Assembly (NCBI GenBank): GCA_002336765.1
Contig: DDES01000114.1
Coordinates: 1-7,771, forward strand
Origin: Novosphingobium sp. UBA1948
GTDB lineage: Bacteria > Pseudomonadota > Alphaproteobacteria > Sphingomonadales > Sphingomonadaceae
DNA length: 7,771 bases
Direction: 5' to 3'
The position numbers were made by a program, and so were the translations under genes. The notes beneath the pieces were generated by a model. The model had not been told where the DNA came from. It searched no databases and saw only the letters and a list, made by a program, of their open reading frames with translations. Below are positions 6,049-7,771 of this stretch, in pieces; position 1 is the first letter of the stretch, and each line of letters begins with the position of its first letter.

Positions 6049-6677
6049 GGCGTCAGCACCATCACCTTGCCTTCCACGCGCCAGCCTTCGAGGCTGGAGA
6101 GGAAGTTCATGCCCAGCACATTGGTGGTGCCGATATCGGGGGCGATGATCGCCTTGGTGTCGTTGGCGGCAATATTGCCCACGCGCAGTTCGCGGATCGA
6201 GGCGAATTCGGCAGGCGTGTCGCCATTGGCCGTGTGTAGCGAGACGGTCTGCGCATGGCGCCCGCCCGACACCATGGCTTCCTGCGCCAGTTCGCTGGAA
6301 ATGGTGGTGTAGGTGGCGCCGGTGTCGATCAGGAAGCGCTGGCGCACGCCGTTGATCTCGGCCTCCACCCAGTAGTGTCCGTCCTTGCCCAGCGGCACGC
6401 GGGTCTCCCCGCCACGCACCATCTGCGTTCCCGCCTCGGCCGCCATGGCCACGCCCGCGGCCAGCGGCACGCCCAGAAACGCCCCGCCCAATTGCGCGAT
6501 GGTCAGGCCAAAGGACACGGCCAGCCCCAGATTGCCGACGCCGCGCAACATGCTGCCCAGCGCGCCGCCCGCTTCGCTTTTCATGATGCCGCCGATCAGC
6601 ACCAGCGCCATAAAGGCAAAGGCGGCGCCCAGAACCACTTGGTTGGGCAATTGCAGGGCTTGTTCGAGCAGGGGCAT
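6030..6677 (-). CDS. Membrane-anchored retropepsin-like aspartic protease (second of a tandem pair)
   Basis: A 215-residue protein. Two hydrophobic segments at about 14-31 and 49-70 precede a retropepsin-like domain at about 88-210. The catalytic motif is FLIDTGATYTTIS with Asp118-Thr119-Gly120, and NVLGMNFL (186-193) is the second conserved hydrophobic-Gly motif of the fold. One DTG per chain means that two chains must pair to form an active site, as in retroviral proteases. The acidic N-terminus and a Lys/Arg-bearing loop between the helices suggest N-out, C-out topology, placing the protease in the periplasm (inference). Relatives in alphaproteobacteria include Caulobacter PerP, which cleaves the polarity factor PodJ, and the rickettsial retropepsin. 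The ATG at 6677 is chosen over an upstream TTG at 6737 because GAGG (6686-6689) sits eight bases before it and the added residues would be charged and unlike the family. About 60% identical to its neighbour by hand count over 120 gapless residues. Substrate unknown. Confidence 0.87.
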   Translation of the reverse strand: MPLLEQALQLPNQVVLGAAFAFMALVLIGGIMKSEAGGALGSMLRGVGNLGLAVSFGLTIAQLGGAFLGVPLAAGVAMAAEAGTQMVRGGETRVPLGKDGHYWVEAEINGVRQRFLIDTGATYTTISSELAQEAMVSGGRHAQTVSLHTANGDTPAEFASIRELRVGNIAANDTKAIIAPDIGTTNVLGMNFLSSLEGWRVEGKVMVLTPATLRD

Positions 6678-6929
6678 CGCGAAAACCTCGGGATAGGGAT
6701 CAAGCCCTCTATCGCCCCGCCCGGGCCGCTTGCGCAACCGGATCGGCGCGGCATGGCCGTGCCAAAACGGGAAATCAGCCAGCCTCGCTGGTGCTGGCCG
6801 TGCTTGGGGACGCCACCGGATGATGCGGCACCAGCACCATTACCTTGCCCTCCACCCGCCAGCCTTCGAGTTGGGTGAGAAAATTCATGCCCAGCACATT
6901 GGTCTCGCCGATGCCGGGCGCGATGACGG
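6060..6929 (-). repeat. Degenerate direct repeat from gene duplication of the two proteases
   Basis: The 3' coding ends of the two protease genes are strongly alike at the DNA level. The plus-strand block starting at 6058 (ACCATCACCTTGCC onward) matches the block starting at 6836 (ACCATTACCTTGCC onward), including an identical CGCCAGCCTTCGAG and, further on, an identical TTCATGCCCAGCACATTGGT. This is the footprint of a tandem duplication and is coding throughout. Confidence 0.7.
6686..6716 (-). promoter_or_regulatory. Hairpin abutting the ribosome binding site of the second protease gene
   Basis: Read on the minus strand, GG-(C)-GATAG-(A)-GG pairs with CC-CTATC-CC around a 7-base loop. This gives nine base pairs with two single-base bulges (6690-6716). 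The Shine-Dalgarno GAGG (6686-6689) follows with no gap, eight bases before the ATG at 6677. It occupies part of the 97-base non-coding gap 6678-6774 between the two protease genes. It could modulate translation, be a processing site or be the remains of a terminator. No T-run of useful length follows it. Confidence 0.35.
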
Positions 6930-7554
6930 CCTCGATGCGTCGCGCGGCGATATTGCCGGCGCGCAATTCCTTCAGCACCACGATTTCACCCGTGCTGCTG
7001 CCATTGGCGGTCCGCAATTCGATGCGGCGGTTGGTACGCCTGCTCACCACCCCCACCTCGCGCGCCGCATCGGGCGACAGTGTGGTGAGCGTAGCGCCTG
7101 TATCGACCAGAAAGCGCACCGGCACGCCATTGACTTGCGCCTTCACCCAGAAATGCCCGTCGCGGGCCAGCGGGATGCGCGTTTCCTTGCCCTCCACCAC
7201 CGGTTCACCCTCGGCGGCGGGCAGGAACTGGCGCAAGCCTTCGGGCAGCGAGGCGCTGGAAATGCCCAGCGCCGAGAGATCGACCAGCCCCGCCAGCGTC
7301 GCCAACAGCGCCACCATCAGGCCAAGATTGCCGAAAAACCGCATCAGCCCGCCCAGCGTCGGCAAGGTGGAGCGGATGCGCCCACCCAGCAGGACCATCG
7401 CCATCGCGATCAGCGCCCATTTGAGCACCGGCTGGGTCATCACCATCTCGACCAGCTTGTGCCATGTGTCGAGCGCGGCCTGCAACAGGCGGCCAAAGGC
7501 TTCGCTGCGCGCGGCACCCTGCGCGGCAGCGTTCAGCAGCAAGGGTGCGCTCAC
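6775..7554 (-). CDS. Membrane-anchored retropepsin-like aspartic protease (first of a tandem pair)
   Basis: A 259-residue paralogue of the protein encoded at 6030-6677. It has a longer N-terminal region (about 42 residues, with the amphipathic-looking FGRLLQAALDTWHKLVEMV), two hydrophobic segments at about 43-58 and 74-93, then the protease domain at about 121-243. The catalytic motif is FLVDTGATLTTLS with Asp151-Thr152-Gly153, and NVLGMNFL lies at 219-226. A short Ser/Pro/His-rich tail (244-259), absent from the paralogue, follows the domain. The fold requires dimerisation to complete the active site. The start is GTG, supported by AGGAG (7563-7567) eight bases upstream and by a GTGA overlap with the stop of the upstream cca gene, so translation is probably coupled to cca. 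A basic Arg/Lys-containing loop between the helices suggests that the protease domain faces the periplasm (inference). Substrate unknown; the Caulobacter PerP protease is a known relative in kind, but orthology cannot be claimed. Confidence 0.88.
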   Translation of the reverse strand: MSAPLLLNAAAQGAARSEAFGRLLQAALDTWHKLVEMVMTQPVLKWALIAMAMVLLGGRIRSTLPTLGGLMRFFGNLGLMVALLATLAGLVDLSALGISSASLPEGLRQFLPAAEGEPVVEGKETRIPLARDGHFWVKAQVNGVPVRFLVDTGATLTTLSPDAAREVGVVSRRTNRRIELRTANGSSTGEIVVLKELRAGNIAARRIEAVIAPGIGETNVLGMNFLTQLEGWRVEGKVMVLVPHHPVASPSTASTSEAG

Positions 7555-7771
7555 GAGGCACTCTCCTGCGCCAGAACCTCGTCGAGCAAGGCCTGTACCC
7601 GCGCTTCATCGGGGAAATCCTCGGCAACCCAGCGCTGTTCCACCTGTTGCAACAGCCGCGCCACTTGCGGGCCAGCCGCCACCCCGCGCTCGACGATCTG
7701 CCCGCCCTTGAGCGGGAAGCGCGGCACACTCCAGCCGCGCAGCGCCGACAGATCGCGCCCCGCCAGCAGCA
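7551..7771 (-). CDS. cca: CCA tRNA nucleotidyltransferase, C-terminal part only
   Basis: The minus strand is open from the right window edge to a TGA at 7551-7553, giving 72 C-terminal residues ending in QESAS. This frame is too short at the window edge to stand out but is clearly coding. Residues such as RFPLKGGQIVERG, VAAGPQVARLLQQVEQRW and EDFPDEARVQALLDEVL match the C-terminal tail pattern of alphaproteobacterial CCA-adding enzymes (P-x-F-P-x-x-G-x-D/Q-hydrophobic, then G-P-x-V-x-x-hydrophobic-L and a W before an aspartate-rich helix). The enzyme adds or repairs the 3' CCA end of tRNAs. The catalytic head domain lies outside the window, so the call rests only on the tail. Its stop overlaps the GTG start of the first protease gene by four bases (GTGA), placing it at the head of the visible minus-strand operon. 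Confidence 0.75.
   Translation of the reverse strand, partial: LLAGRDLSALRGWSVPRFPLKGGQIVERGVAAGPQVARLLQQVEQRWVAEDFPDEARVQALLDEVLAQESAS

Noticed and set aside
6708..6737. A possible minus-strand promoter (TTGCGC, 18 bases, GATAGA) before the second protease
   Set aside because: Only three of six bases match in each box, and the elements coincide with the dyad and hairpin, so chance is as likely.
6255..6878. Plus-strand open frame of 207 residues across the two proteases and their gap, and a 288-residue one at 6845-7711
   Set aside because: Both are opposite well-supported minus-strand genes with DTG motifs, and both read as low-complexity His/Arg/Pro/Ala/Ser translations.

Overview
The window is a GC-rich, gene-dense stretch that reads as chromosome from an alphaproteobacterium, most likely a sphingomonad (Sphingomonas/Novosphingobium type). 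This placement is inferred from the protein families present (alphaproteobacterial-style ParC, membrane-anchored retropepsin-like proteases of the TIGR02281 kind, an adrenodoxin-type ferredoxin), the strong GC bias and the very tight gene packing. No transposase, integrase, rRNA, tRNA, CRISPR array or phage gene is visible. The window is cut inside a gene at both ends.

Left block, plus strand (1-4670): two different cysteine desulfurases in tandem (the first lacks its N-terminus because of the window edge), an adrenodoxin-like [2Fe-2S] ferredoxin, and parC (topoisomerase IV subunit A). The first three genes are chained by stop/start overlaps (TGATG at 909-913, ATGA at 2011-2014) and so look like one translationally coupled Fe-S/sulfur-mobilisation unit. 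The desulfurases would draw persulfide sulfur from cysteine and the ferredoxin would supply electrons. parC follows after only 38 bases with its own ribosome binding site and may be co-transcribed.

Middle (4671-6033): a 94-base spacer with a 13-base tandem repeat and a weak hairpin leads to a PLP enzyme of aminotransferase class V. It carries a clear twin-arginine (Tat) signal peptide and so should act in the periplasm. The best-known exported enzyme of this kind is PvdN of fluorescent Pseudomonas.

Right block, minus strand (6030-7771), read right to left: the C-terminus of CCA tRNA nucleotidyltransferase (cca), then two tandem paralogous membrane-anchored aspartic proteases of retropepsin type. 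The first protease is coupled to cca by a GTGA overlap. The second follows a 97-base gap holding a hairpin directly before its ribosome binding site. This block meets the Tat enzyme gene tail to tail, and both stop codons share a palindromic TTAA.

Most of the window is conventional housekeeping. The points most worth a second look are the Tat-exported class V PLP enzyme, the two pairs of tandem paralogues whose families act as homodimers (possible heterodimers), and the small structured elements between genes.
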